Shown: in pieces, positions 12,601 to 26,500 of the stretch
How positions within the stretch are numbered: the stretch's first letter is position 1
Layout: the number at the start of each line of letters is the position of its first letter
NCBI GenBank assembly: GCA_012274445.1
Contig: JAAROD010000015.1
Span: forward strand, 1,488,001 to 1,552,000
Direction: 5' to 3'
DNA from: Sclerotiophoma versabilis
Taxonomy: Eukaryota > Ascomycota > Dothideomycetes > Pleosporales > Didymellaceae
DNA length: 64,000 bases
Translations under genes and position numbers: made by a program
Notes under the pieces: model-generated
Database searches by the model: none
Seen by the model: the letters and a program-made list of their open reading frames with translations, nothing else
Told to the model about the DNA's origin: nothing

Positions 12601-12762
12601 CATACTGCACGGCCCTTTCGGTCGCTGCTCGCGAGACGACATACCATTCTTGCCGTGCTTTTCCCGCAGGCTCTTCACCTGCTGTTCTGAGAGACCCTTC
12701 TCCTCTGTGACCTGGAAATGCTTGAGCGCCTCGCTGGGCGTTCTTGTGTACGCGTTCTCCAT
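9627..12762 (-). CDS. SERCA-type calcium-transporting P-type ATPase
   Basis: This P2A ATPase pumps cytosolic Ca2+ into the ER or a related store. There are three exons: 12762-12645, 12583-12426 and 12368-9627, giving 1005 aa, the usual SERCA size. The N-terminus (MENAYTRTPSEALKHFQVTE) is the cation-ATPase N domain. Visible motifs in order are TGES (actuator), VAAIPEGLAVV (M4 Ca-site Glu), CSDKTGTLTTNQMS (phosphorylated Asp), MTGDGVNDAPALKKADIGVA (hinge), NIGEVVS (M5), NLVTDGLPATALSFNPPD (M6 N..TD ligands) and VVIEMLNAMNALS (M8 Glu). The C-terminus ends GRPKKE, close to but not a canonical KKXX signal. The second intron (57 nt) is in frame and stop-free, so retention would add 19 residues between M1 and M2. 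The orthologue is that of animal SERCA and N. crassa NCA-1-like pumps rather than yeast Pmr1; no symbol is given because naming varies by species. Confidence 0.96.
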
Positions 12763-13833
12763 GCTGTGTGTGCAGCAATGGCGTTGTAGATTGTCGCCGG
12801 CCGTCGATCGACGTATGCGGTGCGTGGGCGTGGGCGTAGAGTGGACGTGTGGGCTTGACGTCGCCGAAGACAGAAGAGCGGTACGGTACCTTCGTATCGA
12901 TTCTGTGCGCAAGGGTACTCGGCTCGTCGCTCTGCTGCAAATGCTGCAAACGGTGTTGTTGAAGGACACACGTGGAAGAACCCTCTCGAATACTACAAGT
13001 CTAGGGGCACACACGGCTTAAGGCAAATTTGGAACTCGGCAGAAGAGATCTGAAGCTTCTCAAGAAATCTGTCCTCTCACTTAGCTCATCGACGCGCCAC
13101 ACACTCCACAGCGGCGCTAGGCCGTGCGAGCTTCTGCCGCTCACCAGCCACCGCGGAGGAGGTCCACGTTTCGTGTCTGCTGCTGCGATTTGCTTGTGCA
13201 TTTGTGTCTCCAGCTGACTGTTGACCCTTGAAGGTCTTCAGTGCTTCCAAGAGCCTCCGAGACACACTGGCACTTGCAAGCAGACGCTTTCGATCAACCG
13301 GTTAAACCTCGCTGCATCCGGGACATCGGCTGTCCTGCTCCCCACGAATTTCGACGCCTACCCCACTCAACCGTCATCGCGTAGGGCTGCACGACCTCGA
13401 CACGGTTGTGCGGCATGCGGCTCTGCGTTGCATTGCAAATTCTTCGAAAGTCACGTGTCGGGACTTGCAGGGATTACTCTGCTCTGTTAACAACCAGTTG
13501 CTTCCTTGACGTCGAGTTCAATTTGTGGAATGTTTGGAGACAGAGTGTGATGATGTAATTGTTCGTATTACTAGACAAGCTGCCTGTGTAGCAGTGTAGT
13601 CGTCGCAGAGCTGCAACGAGGCCCGAAGGCCTGGGGGAATCAAACTGTGTGCCGGGATAGCGTCGCCGGTCTTGCAAAACGCTGTCATGATCATCCTGCC
13701 CATACCCTTTCCATACTCCATGGGACTTTTGACCTGACAATCCCAAATTGCTGTACACCAAATGTTGATTATATACTTGTAAATAAACCAAGACACGGGC
13801 AGTGTCCTGAACGAAGCGAAGTGCGCCAGGTAT
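12763..13833. other. SERCA promoter and histidine kinase 3' flank
   Basis: About 1.07 kb lie between two minus-strand genes. Frames of up to about 209 codons overlapping 12385-13014 are shadows of the ATPase 5' end. Nothing else is recognisable. Confidence 0.4.
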
Positions 13834-16534
13834 CTACGACTCCCGAGTCGCGCAGTACGTCCGGATCAACCGAACGAGATCCCTGGTCACGAAGGGCTTG
13901 GTGACATAGCCCTTCATACCGCTGCTGGCTGCTTTGTCCAACGCGGTATCAGTGACGTCGGCAGTCACAGCTAGAATAGTAGGCGTCCTGCCATTGCTCA
14001 CAAGTTCTGGCATGTGCAGAATACTCTCAGCTGCCTGGAAGCCGTCAAGGTGCGGCATCCAGAGGTCCATAAGAACCACGTCAATGGCCTCAGACCGAGG
14101 TGCGAATGCGTTGCGTTGCATGACTTCGATGGCGTCAATCCCATTACACGCTGTCTCGACGTTCTTGTAGCCCAGCCTGCTGAGCATGTTCTGCAATACG
14201 CGCCTGTTGATAGCATTATCATCGACAACAAGAATGTTGAGAGGAAGTTCTTCGGCGAGCTTAGGTACAGGACCTGGTTTGCCGCCCGGTTCCTTCGAAA
14301 TATGACGGAGGGGAGACGAAGTCCTGCGTGGAGAAAGGAGGCCGAGAACATTCGACGATGGTGTAGGATGAACAACAACAATAGGTGTGTCGAGTGAGCT
14401 GGCAGGTACGCCCACGAATGGCTCCGAAGACAATGGTGGTGTGATTGGCTCTCTGGATGCATCAAGATGGATTATCTCAGGATCGACGGACATGCGAGCT
14501 CGGATGGAGGGTGTGGGAGAGCCGAATGGTGACGATGGCCGGCTACAAACCTCGCCCGCTGTAAGTGGAACACGTAATTCGAACTCCGATCCCTTCTTGG
14601 GGCCAGATACGTGCGAGCGCAGGCAAAAGAGATCGCCTCCAAGCTTCCTTGCAAGGCCCTTTGCAACCATCAGTCCTAACCCAAGGCCTTCACTTTGCCG
14701 GGTGGTCGAATCGTCTTCTCGAGAGAAGGGCTTGAACAGATTTGGCAGGAACGCCGCCGGAATACCAGATCCAGTGTCCTTGACGTTGATGACGACGTAA
14801 CGTCCCTTTGCACTTAGGGTGGCCTCCAGTGTGATTGTGCCATTTTGCGTGAATTTGATCGCGTTCAAGGTCACGCAGGACACCACTTTAGCAAGATCTC
14901 TCTCGTCGATCAGTATTGAGTCTGGGACGTCCGGAGCCACACTCCACTCAACCCATTTGGTAGATGCTTCCCCGTTCGAACTTCGCGTCCGCACCTCAAT
15001 TCGTTCGCCATTGTCTGTTGCCTCGGCAATCGCAGAGTCAGGTCTTCCGCCAACTTTGAGCGCATCTGTAATTACGTAATGCAGAATCTCCCTCAGGTTA
15101 GTATGACGAAGACTTGGAGTCTTCTGATGCCCAGAAACGAATCTGGGGAAGCTTGTCGAGCTACCGCAGCGACCTTGGCACCTCTCCATCCTTTCCATCT
15201 CTTTCAAGCTAGTTTGCGGGGGGCAAGATATCGATCCACGAGAGGGGGGCTCTTCGGAAAAAGTGTCTCTAGTTCGGCGTCGGATGGGACGTACTACGCG
15301 GGTTTGGTTTCCTCCCCAGGTAAAGTCTTCCCTTCGCCTCTTCACACCACGTCGCTGTTGCTGAGCCACATTATTGGTTGCAGCTGAGTACTCTGGTCGA
15401 GCTTCTCGCCAGAAAGTGTTCCATTGGTCTGGAGTCTGATCAAGGGGGGATACGGGTGCTTCTGGAACCCCCATGTTCATATCGTAAGCGTGAACGACAT
15501 TGTCAGCCGCCTCAACAGCACGTCTTGAGCTATCTGTTTCGAAATCAGTATTGGTGCAACTGGGAAGTACCACAAAATTACGCACCCTGCACGGCTTCAA
15601 TGTTCTCCTTCAGAGTGTCGAGCATTCGGCGGGTTCGTACATCGATATCCATCGTCTCAGATGCTTCCTTCACGTTGGCCATCATGACATCGAGCATGCC
15701 AACAACACCCTGCATCGGTGTCCTCAGCTCATGCGATAAGCTTCTGGCGTAGGGTTTTAGTGACTGGGCAATCGATATGGCCTTGTGTGGAACGACTTTA
15801 GGCTGTTCTTTTTGAACGGGGTGTGCGGATTCAGCGAATTTATTTCCTTCTAGAACCCGCTCGAGGATCATATCCTCGAGAGCATGGAATAGCATCTCGA
15901 GAAAGCCCCAGCTCAGTTCGCGCCTGGCAGCCCCCTCTTTTCCCCACATTACTCCAAAATGAGCAAAGCATTTCCCCTCAGCGAAAAGTGGTATCCCGAG
16001 GTAAGCCTCTCCAGGAATGATTAAATCATTGGGGTTGTTGACAATGAAATCGTTCAGTCGTTCCGGAATGACGAATATCTTATCGTGCTTCATGTAGGCG
16101 CAAGGGCATTGGTATGCATGGTACTTGAAGTTGCGAAGGTGGCCAGGACCATTGCCATGGTCGTCATTGATATAAAAGGCTTCTCCCATCAAACAGGACC
16201 CGGGCTCCCCGATCGGTGGCATTTCGACAGCAACATCCTTTTCGTCAACCAATATCCTCTTTGAAACAAAAGCGTACTGGGCATCTGCAATGCGTGCGAG
16301 CCCTTTGGTTAAGAGAGACCAGAAGCTGTCTACATCGGCGGTCCTCAGGGCGTTTTTGAGTTCGATGAGCTGTTCTGCGGCGTTGCTCTCGGCAGCGTTG
16401 TAGATTCGAAATAGCTCTTCTTTAAAACCGTCCTCGCCCTTTTGCACGACCATGCCTGGGCTGGGCCGTGAGAGTGCAACAGAGCGGCGCTCCATTATAT
16501 CGGGTGGAACAGGGCTGACGGTGAGTTCTCCCAT
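13834..16534 (-). CDS. GAF-domain hybrid sensor histidine kinase
   Basis: This phosphorelay sensor would autophosphorylate on His and pass phosphate to its own receiver, then to an HPt protein. Two exons (16534-15586, 15533-13834) join over a 52-nt intron, giving 882 aa. Order: a GAF-like region (about residues 50-225, with CPCAYMKHDK and GEAYLGIPLF), HisKA with the phospho-acceptor at about H268 in SLSHELRTPMQGVVGM, a linker rich in Arg/Pro/Ser, an ATPase domain with N-box NAIKFTQNG, G1 box DTGSGIPAAF and G2 box SEGLGLGLMVAKGLARK, and a C-terminal receiver with LNILVVDDNAINR, phospho-Asp at about D806 (VVLMDLWMPHLDG) and the Lys in GYVTKPF. No membrane segment is seen, so it is probably cytosolic. 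I could not place it safely in one of the numbered fungal HK groups. The start is the ATG at MGELTV; the frame is open further upstream, so this is a choice. Confidence 0.93.
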
Positions 16535-19500
16535 GTTAATACTTTTCCATCCGGACGATAGGTGGGGTACGGCTCCAGGTAGATGTGGGCCGGTGTGGTG
16601 ATCAAGCGTGTCGGAGTGTTGAGTGTACGTACCCACGCCAGGATAGAGGATTATGGGCCACACTGAATGGGGACAGAACAACACAGGCGTGGTGAAAAGC
16701 GAAGTCCGAGACTTGGCTAACGGAGTTGGTCACCGAAGGTTGAACAGGCCGTATCCGGAAAACACTACCAAACGGTGATGAGGTGCCAGAGCCGCTGGTA
16801 CTGGCGAGGAATGCGGTCGTGTGCAGAAGGAATCAAAGATTGCGAGGGGGGAGGACTGTGTCGGCGATATGGTTGGACTGGAAGCCCGACTGCTAGAGTC
16901 GCACATAAGAGGGCTGGGCGCAGGTTGCGCCTCCAAGGCGATCTAGAACGCTTCCCGATGCTGCAGAGGCCTCTGCGTTCCCTGCGCGCTCCGGTGGACG
17001 CCTCTTGGTGGAGACACAAAGAGACGCATCTGGCGCCCGCTTGGCCGCTGCATCTAGACATGCAGATGCTCTTAAGAACGCTGTGGCCCTCCGCGGGCCT
17101 TCTGCTGCAATTGTGTGGTCCTGCTGTCTGCTGCGAGCGGTGCTTCAAAGCCAGCGGCCATCAGCCGAAGCAGCTAAGCACGCGAGCTGGCAGCTGGCAG
17201 CGCTGGCCTTTGGGCGTTCGGCAACCTGGCAGGGTGGATCGCCCGGGCGGTTTGGCAGTCTAGAATGCTTGGTGTCGAGAGCGTCCCTGCACGATCTGCC
17301 TGTTGGTGCCTGTGCGGCGCCTTTGCGAAGCAGCCACCCACTAACACCGCCGGCGCCGGTGGGTCTGAGTGTGCAGCCCAGGGCGTGATGACGAATGCTT
17401 GATTGTGCAATCTGCCTCACCGCAATCTATCGTGGAGATGCTCGGCACGGCCTGCGAGAGATCGTGGAGAAGAGTGAATAGAGTTGCTCCTTGCAGCACG
17501 CTAGGCGCATGTCTTGCTTACGGGCACGCAGCGCGCACTACCATGGTACCGTGCCAGGCACCTCAAACACTCTCACGCGCAGGCACTCAGCTGCGACAAT
17601 CTAGCACACACTCCGGCCCACGTCACGTCATGGCCACGGCCGAGTAAGCGTGCGACGCTGCAGATAATGTCCCAGAACTCCATGTCCATTCGACAGCAGG
17701 AGCAGAGCACCTTGTGGGACTTGCCTACACGCTCGTGCCTTCAGAACTCGGTCCGCAGCAACTTGACAGGCACGTGAAGTGAGGCCGAAGTAGGAGCTCG
17801 GTATATTACCTTCTCCAGCACGTCAAGCCTTCTGCTTTCTTCGAGCAACAAAATCTGGTTGCCGTGTGTCATATGTTGGCCTGGTGTTCTAGGCCGCAAG
17901 ACAGAAGCCCGTCTACACGCTGCATCTCTTGTTTCCATCGTCGTGGGACACCAGACCAATCACTAGCACTCGACTACAAGTGTCTTGTCAATTCTGGTTC
18001 AATAATCTGCACAGGCCTCGAGGCTTCATGAGGTAACGTTACACAGCCAGTCCGCGCACCTGACGCCTGGCGCAAAGACTCCGGATGCTCAGATGCTCCG
18101 CCGTCCATCCGTCGCCCTTGAGACGCATCCCATCACTAAGCGCATTGGGCTTTGCTATAAGCCCCAACGACCGAACAGGAAACACATGATACGTGCGTCC
18201 TGTACACCCTTCCGCAAATGGAAATGATGCACTCCGCTGAGGCCTGGAGGAGTGAGCATGTCGATCGTAACTTCCACTCGTGGCCAAACGATTTTAGGCG
18301 TTCGAGCAACCGCAACAGCGCCGCATCACTTTCCTTCTCTGCCATCTTTTTTGCTCGTCACAGCCAGTTGTCAGCTTTTGAACGAAGCATCGCAGCCCGT
18401 CAGGACTCTGTGATCCAGGTGCCGCTACCAACGTCTTTGGCCTGCAGCGGCGCACGGGATCTTAACTCCCGAGACTAGGCGCTGGCACGCCTTCCTCGAT
18501 TCTTCAAAAATATCCACTCGACCAAACATCAAGGCTTGCTCGATTCGACCGAATCCAGTATCCCGCACTTCACCCTTTTACTACCGAGCTTCCACAGAAA
18601 GCACGTCGATGTAGCTTTTCGAGCGTGCAACGCCTGTGTGTATCGAGACTGGCGTCGCCCGAGTTTGCATACAAACGCAACGATTACAATCTGAAGCATC
18701 TAGACCGCAGGGGTGGTCCATAACAAACCCTCGCGAGCTCACAACGTCCGAACGCCGAAAACACTGCTCATGGGACAGATGGCTGATGACGATGCTTGCA
18801 GGATCCATTCCTGTCAGGAACTGCTGACGACACAAAAACCAAGCCATGCATTGGTTCGCTCTATTGTGAGACTGCATGCCGCAGCGATTCAGAGAGTCGT
18901 AGCTGTTGCGTTTCATCATGTTCGAAATTCCGCGGAAGAGCACGTTCGGACCATTCTTTCAGGACTGGCAGGGCCGGACTTGTCAGACAGTACTCCATCT
19001 TGTTTGACTCTTTTTGAACGCCTCACTTTGCAAACCGATTACATTCCCATGCACTCGAGTTTCTGGTATCAACGACACATCAACAGACGCGGCTTCAACA
19101 CCATCAGCTTGAATGGTCTTGTGCCTCGCCATGGTGTCGCTTGAATATACATGACGACATGAACCCGTATAACCGCCGCAGTACGCTCCTGAACCTGAAT
19201 CGCTTGGCAACGGTCTGGAACCATACCTATAATAGGCCACATATCTGATTCCACAAAGGACATGGCTGGCAGTTCTGTGCAGAAGCTTGCGCCTGGCGCT
19301 GTCTGTCAGCTTAGCGTCAGGACTTTTTCCGAGGGACAGCGGTCTAGGCCCCACAATCGAAGATCGTGAACGAACAAACCGCCCGCATAGAATCACGCTC
19401 GGGCGAACGTACCCTTGCGACGACTCCTTTGTTTGATTGACATAGTAATATACTAACGTGTGTCCAAGCGTGCGACGTTGCAAACCTCCACATCGTCCCA

Positions 19501-20588
19501 AACAGGCAGTGCACGATAACCACACCCATGGTCTGTCACTGCTAGCAGAATGCGCCTGGGCTGGTCTAGCTCTACACAATCTCTTCGTGTCCACTGCGTT
19601 TACCGTTCTGGAGCTGTACAGCCGCTACAAACGACGTATCTGGCCAGTTCTCCGCATGTTATAGCGGAGTCGTCACGCCTGTGCATCTCTTGCATTGGGT
19701 GACGGGCCGCTATTTTCACAGGCAACATCCTAGCTGGAACTGTGGTCTTCGACGCGCGGAAGGAAGGTACACCTTCAGGACCAATTCTTTGTGTTCCGGA
19801 GCACAGACTTGACGGACGTGCAACTGCTGCGACGTCCAGACTCGACGAGAACCGCCACGTGTGCTTTCTTGGAAGCCTTGACAAAGCCACACCTGCCTCG
19901 ACGCCTCAACCTATACATAGCTCCCCATCGATGCGGTGGCCTGCGGATGTGGCCTGTCATCCTAGGTCTGCACCTCTACACTTCCGTCATATACCGTTTC
20001 TCGGAGTTCGAAGCCTCCATAGCACGCTTATAATAGGCCTCACACGAAGCCTCAACAGATCTTTGACGCAAAGCTACAAACCTGCTTGTCCTGTACAAAC
20101 GTTGGGATGATGCATTATCGGGCGTCGCTCATGTGTTCCGTGGTGCAGGAGTTCTAGGCCTGCGCCTCAATGCCACAGTAACGGTAAGGGTAATACCTGT
20201 AACTTCAAGGTACAGAGCCAGACCCTTTTTCCACAAGTCCCTGGATATGGCCCGCCGTTTGTGTACATATCTGTTATGCGTCAAGGTCAGGTCCTGTGGC
20301 GCCCTCGAATCGTCTCTAAAACTGCGCTGTTGCAAAGTTGACTTCAGCTCACACCTTCATCCTCATGCCTCCTAGGCGAGGCTCGCAAGTCTGGCAGATG
20401 CAAAGCTGAATGCATGAAGACAGAGTAGCTGTCTGTATTGAGCTGGAATTCTAATCTTGACTTTGCAGTACCAATTCACTTCCACAACTACACAAAAAAA
20501 TACCTAAAACATGCAATTCCATTAATGCTATTACCGCCCCCCCCCCTCTCCTCTTTCTATCTCTCTCTCTCTCTCTTCAATGCCTCCA
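16535..20588. other. About 4 kb gene-poor region
   Basis: This is the longest stretch without a supportable gene. 16,735-17,400 is GC-rich with accidental open frames on both strands (up to about 160 codons) and looks like the histidine kinase promoter side. 17,400-20,400 has stops in all frames about every 60 codons and no recognisable domain, even after trying to join frames. It could hold non-coding RNA, distant promoter sequence or an eroded element; I see no terminal repeats or poly-A tail that would prove a transposon. A pyrimidine run with a CT microsatellite closes the region just downstream of the STT4 stop. Confidence 0.45.
20536..20579. repeat. C-run plus (CT)n microsatellite
   Basis: A poly-C run followed by a pyrimidine tract and a (TC/CT)n repeat lies in the 3' flank of STT4, starting about 10 nt beyond its stop. 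On the transcribed strand it reads as a GA-rich tract in the 3' UTR. It is probably length-polymorphic. Confidence 0.8.
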
Positions 20589-23500
20589 CTAGTACGGAAT
20601 TCCATTCGTAATCAGCTGGAACCGATCATACGTGCCCGTACTATAACTGCTCGCGCTCTTCTGAATCAGTCCGCGCATATAATCCGCCGCCTCCCTTTCG
20701 GTACGATCAAGCACAAACCTGTCCCTAAAATTCTTGATTGTCTCGGGCTTGAAGCACGGCAACCCGCTGTCGAGCATGAGCTCAACAATATGGCAGAGAT
20801 GATCGCAGTGCTGCCTCGCAGCAAGGTAGGCTTTGACAGTGAGCTCCTCGAACCAGCGGTAGGGCTGGGAGGTTGTGCTGCCGCCCATGACAGCGATCAT
20901 TTCGGCAGTGAGCTTGAAAGGAGCGCGCTCGAACTTGATGCCGCCGGGAGCGATGTCGAAGCAGAAGCCGAAGTCGATGTGGATGATGTGGCCCGCGTCG
21001 TCGATCATGATGTTGCCGTTATGACGATCCTTGAACTGCAGCAGGAAACTGATGACGCTGTATGCTGCCATGCTTTTCACAAAGTTGGATCGCGCTTCTT
21101 GGAAGCGGATGCTATCTTCGTTGCCGTAGCGCGAGACGAAGTAGTCGTCGAGCCGGTTGACAGCCTCGCGGCCTAGCATGTCTCGGCTGATGGAGTTGGG
21201 GAGCACGTCGATGACACCGCAGCCAGGTGCTGTGGCGGTGACGCGGTAAGGGAAGACCCAGACGTCAAGACCGACAGTATTGAAGATGCCGCGGAAAGCG
21301 GCGATCATTTGGAGCGCGAGGACGTCCTGTCGACAGTCGTCACCGACTTTGAAGATGGCCGAAAGCCAGGTCTCGTAGGTGTTGTTCTTAGCAGGAAGGC
21401 CAGAGCGGGGTTCTTCCTCGATGTCTTCGATGAGACCTGTATCGGGCTTGTTCTTGCGGATGCGGAACGTCGCCATGAAGGGCGTTTTAGCGTGCGACTG
21501 CAGCGGCTTGCCGGAGTTGCGGTCGATGCCGATGACTTGACCATCAGGGTTACTGGGAAGATAGACACCTACTTCCACTTCAATCTTGCGCAGCTCTTCT
21601 GCGATCTTCTGCTTCTTAACTTCCTTCGGCTCGTGCAAGACGGATCGGAGTGTACCAGATATGCCAGTGACTTCGTTGAAAAACGCGAACTCGCGCTCGT
21701 AAAATTCGTGATCCTCTTTCGAGAAACTGGACTCGAGACTTGTCATTACCTTGTCCAGGGTGGGCTTGACAGGATCGGGCTAGTGAAAGTCAGTATATGG
21801 GCAAGTATCGAAAATCCGACTACTTACTACTTCCGAAGCTTCGTCTTTATAAGCGTTCGCCTTCATGTTCCAGATGATCTGATGAGCGAACAACTGAGAG
21901 AACTTGGCCGTCTCGATGATGTATCTCTCTACGTAGCCAAGCACATCATATCGGAGCGTTTGCACAATCTGGTAGACATAGAAGAACATAACGTCTACCG
22001 AGTGGCTTTCGAGTGCTCGCATAGCATACTGGATGATGAATGGATGATTACCGTAAGCTGGCATGAACAGCGTTACCGCTGTGATGGGATTGAGAGGAGC
22101 CCAATACAGCAGATGTTTGAGCTGGAAGGACACATCACCAGGCAATTGGTTGCCCAGCATGACCTCTAGAGCATCTGGTTCCTCCAAGACCTTGTGCGGG
22201 AAGTTGAGTACCTGGAATCGGACCTCGCTCTGCAAGCGTGGGGACTGGAAGCGTTTGAGTAGATGGATAGCGATGGCTGGATTCTCCGCCCACGCTGTCT
22301 TCACAATGGCTGAGATAGCAGCGTCTGGCAAAGCATTCCTGGCACCGCCACCAAAGTGATGCTTCTTCCCATTGTCCAACGGAAACAACCAGACATTCAG
22401 ACGCGTCTGCTCATTGGAGATAAGCAAGGACAACAGGTCCTGCTTAGCTTTGACCTGCCTCGATGCCGAATCTGCCACAATGGCCATCCTTCCGAGGGCT
22501 TCAAGGTGGACCTGCACGTCTGATAGAACCTGGGTCTCCGCTTTGATCTGTAAGCGGTTGCCACCATACGACCACTGCGGTGCGTGAGCAAACCATGCCA
22601 GGGCTGCAGTCAAAAGACGGTCCATGAGACGCCATTTGGCGGCAGATGATATGGTCGTGCTATGGCGAACGATGCGCAATGCGAGCAAAATGATGTGGAA
22701 ATAGGCCTCCCTAGCCAAAGGCTGAGAGCATCCTGCGCCCATTGCATCGAGGGTGACATGGATCAAGCGGACGTATACACGTTCAAAATCCGATTTGCCA
22801 AGTCTGGAAGCACTGAAGTGACTCGAAAGGAACTGCACGAGGCGAAAATGCGGTGCGATGAGATTGTATATGTGTTGCTGGTGCTTGGCTAGAGTCTCCT
22901 TGTCAGTAGCAGCAAATTCTTGCTTGCCGTAGAAGGGGTCCGGGTGCCTGGTGAATGTTAGTATCCAAGACTATCATTCTGAGAGGCACACATACCTTAG
23001 CGAAGGATTGAAGAGACCCCTCCGCTTGCGCACGGTGCTCTCAAAATTCTCAGCAATTGCTACCAGGACACGAGACTCCATACGAGGATTCTCTTTAATA
23101 ACACTGGTCCACAGCGAGATACCCAGTTTGATGGATTGCTTCGAGAAGACTGCAAAAGGGATGCCAACCAAATGATGAACGATTGGTGACTGGTCCCTCT
23201 TGACGCGACAAAGAAGGGCAGCCGCTCGTCGAAGAATATCGCGTAGGTCGGCAATAGTAACATGCTTGTGGTGTAGTGTTCGCTGTTCGAGATCAACAAG
23301 AAGCTTGGTAGCGTCTTGGATACTACGAGACAGATATGTTGACACAGGACTATTAGAATTCCCGCTGTTGAGCCACTCTTCCTGCTGGTCGTTACTGCCC
23401 TCCAAGAACTTGTATTCTTGCCTTGTAGTGTATTGGGTGATAAAGTCAGATGCTGTGTTAATGTTGATACCTTGACGCTCAATAGCACCGAGACGCTGAT

Positions 23501-26500
23501 CGTTTGCAGGGATTACAGATCCCATCTCCAGGGCGAACGATCGCCCGAGGGATACGTGGCCGTACGATGTCTCGTCATCGAACTCTGATAGGTATGTCTG
23601 GAGGAGTCCCTTGATGTCCAAAGGAGCTGTTTCTATCACTCCTTTGACCCAAGACGTCGCGCGCTTGTGCAAAGTCTCAAGTGTTGCTCGACGGAAGACA
23701 TAGTCATCAGACAGCTCTACAGTGATATCTGACTTCTTCGAGGTGAACGTCGACTTCCAAGTATACTCGTCAGTCTCGCCCTCGAGACAGCTGTACCACA
23801 TAATAGAAAGCAGCTCGAGCAGAGCGAAGAGGGCACTCTTTTGGCATAAGGTCGATGGCACTTCTCTGATAATGACATCGGCACATGCAGCTGCGGCCTG
23901 CTGAACTCGGGCGATGCGGTGGCAACAGGCTGCAAAGATTTGCGCAAGCTGTTGCGCAAGATAGGGTGTAGAGAAGGTATGATGGTGCCCAGAAAGCGTC
24001 TTTGCCAAGTAGGTCCTGACGGCCACAACAGTAATCGCGGACATGCAGTTGCCGACCGCGCCCGTCCGCAACTTAGGATCCAAGAAGTACGCGAGCGCCT
24101 TCGTGCAGTCGCCTGTGCTAGCCCGTAGCTCTTCCACTAGGTATGCTGTATTCAAAAACACTACTTCAGGATACGTAAGCGACTTGGTATCGGCCTCGCA
24201 TGATGGTAGAAGCTTCGCCAGGCGTTTCTTCTGCTCAGCTGTGTGTTCAGGAGATTTGCCACGGCGCAGTACAGTGTTCAACTCAATATCGCTCTCCGAC
24301 AACATCGGACGCTCTTCGGCGATAAGAGGCTTGCTGAAGCGAGCAAGCGTTCGAAGTTCTTCAATGTATTGCCTTCCTAGATCGGAGTTGGTATCAAAGC
24401 CATGAACAACAATATTGAACCAAGCATCTCGTTGTAGGTTAACAATTGCATCGTCTAGTTCAATGGAGTCTGCTCGTTGAGCATTGTGGGCGAGAAGTGT
24501 TGCCAGAGGTTCCAACATCTGCGCGATCTCTTGCGAAGCCAACTCAGTATCTCGTAGATGCTTATGGGATGTTTCTTGTGCATCGCCCTTGCTGACAATT
24601 GCATCTAGTAGATGAGTAAGGTATACTTCGAAAGCCTTGTCTTCAGAAACCGTTTTCGAGATGTTCAAGCGCGCGTTCATAACCTGAGCAGTTATTAGTA
24701 GTTTTCAGCCCAGCTAAGAGCCATAGCACTTACAGCATCGAGCGTAACAACGTCATCTTTCACAAGTGCATCATGACAATGCGTCGAGTAGAGCTTGAGC
24801 AGCGATCTGAACTCTGTTGGGGCAGTATGAATACCAAGCAGTGCTGCATCGGTGATAATCTTTATATCGACGACCTTGCTCGCCCTTCCAATTTTTTGTA
24901 CAAGCATCGACAAGGCCAAAGCTGTGATCTTCTCATCTTTGCATTTACTTGCCACAGACACTACAGTGTCCACAATAGTAGTATGCACGTGATGCGGTTC
25001 TTCGACGTCACTTGGGGTGAGTGATATTGCGCTACCGTTGGATTGATGCGCATAGATCCCCGGAGTGCGCAATGTATTGCTGGCACCATTGAGCGAAGGC
25101 GAAGCAGACGTGGCACCAGCGGTGGCGGGTCCTGCACTGATAACGTTCCCAAGGCTGTACAAGGTTGTGATGATAGCATCCTGAGGAAGTAGACTTAGAA
25201 CAGCTGCGAGAGAATCCGCTGCAAGTGACGAGATCCGGTGATCGAAGTTAGCTTGGACAATAAGCCTGGGCAGCGAGCGACCCAGTGTCGATGGAGTCGA
25301 CGGGGAGACTTTCGCCAAGATAGCCATAGACTTCAGTGCTGTGGATGCTAGGTCATGGTCCGCGCTCTGTGTGGGATCGTTCAACACAGCGTCGAGCCAG
25401 GCCAGCAGGACTTCGTCGTCGGCGATATTTTCATCGTACACGGTACAACATAGATAAGTCGTGATGATCTTAGCTTTGACTGAAGATGCCTGTCGTTGCT
25501 GCCACGCAGAGCCCACTCTCTGCAAGTAGTCGACGTCGTTCTCCAGATTGTGCATTTCGTCGACTGCGATTCTCGTCAGACCTTCGGCGAGGGCATCTTC
25601 GGATGTGTCTCCAGCTGCGCGGTTCTTGTTGTACGATGTTTGAAGGTGGTCTAGTATGGATTCACGAGGATTGCGCGCTGGCGTTTCGACGAGCAGTGAC
25701 GCAGAAGTTACCACAACGTTTAGAAACGAATCGTGCAGAATCATAGCGCCCAATGGTCGCCCAATAGCTGCATAGTGCTTCGTGTAGCGCTTCCACTCTC
25801 TTAAGCCGTACTGATGTGAGCGAGCATTACGCGCAATCGACAGCGCGGTCTCGAAAGCAAGAAAGAACTGTTCCGAAAGTGCTGACTTAACCTCCTGGAC
25901 GAATTGAAGCCTCTCATAAGCGTTCCAAAACCTCGCGTACTCGGCGGCGGCATCCAGAAAGCCTAACAGTGACAGGCTGTGTGTGATGATCTGGGAAAGC
26001 CCTCCGTCTGCAGCAAAATCAGACTGTTCGTCGCCATCATCCAACTGAACTGCCGCCAGTTCGGTAGCCGTAGCTGTCCACCCTTGCACATAGCTTGCTA
26101 GCGTTTCTGTAACCTTCGATCGAAGCTGGTCATGGCGGGCACCGAGTTGCAGGATCGCAGAGGTCAGGTTGTAGGAGAGCGCTTCGTGTGGAGAAGGTTC
26201 GATTAATCGAAGGCTCGGCGTAGGCAACAATACCTGCGTGTATATGCTGGGCAGATAGGCAGCGAGACGATCGAGGAGCGGCGCGGCGACAGCTATGGAT
26301 TCAATGTATGGCGCAGCCTTGCAAAGAGCCAAAATCGCCTCCAGCTCTGTGATCTTGACGCCACTGACACCATTTGAGGATCTTGAGGCATTCGAGCATC
26401 TTTTGTATAGTCTTTCGAAGTCATTGCTGGGCGAGGTCGCAGTCGGTGATTGCGCAGAAAGGCGGGCGAGCTTCTCGAGCGCATTGCCTCGAATCGTGCG

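Noticed and set aside
11802..12710. 302-codon plus-strand ORF
   Set aside because: It is the antisense shadow of the SERCA gene, whose motifs are all on the minus strand.
16765..17420. Several 120-160 codon ORFs on both strands
   Set aside because: They overlap each other in a GC-rich block with no family pattern; expected by chance.
21309..22169. 286-codon plus-strand ORF
   Set aside because: Antisense to STT4 exons 4 and 5; the minus strand carries the conserved kinase and helical domains.
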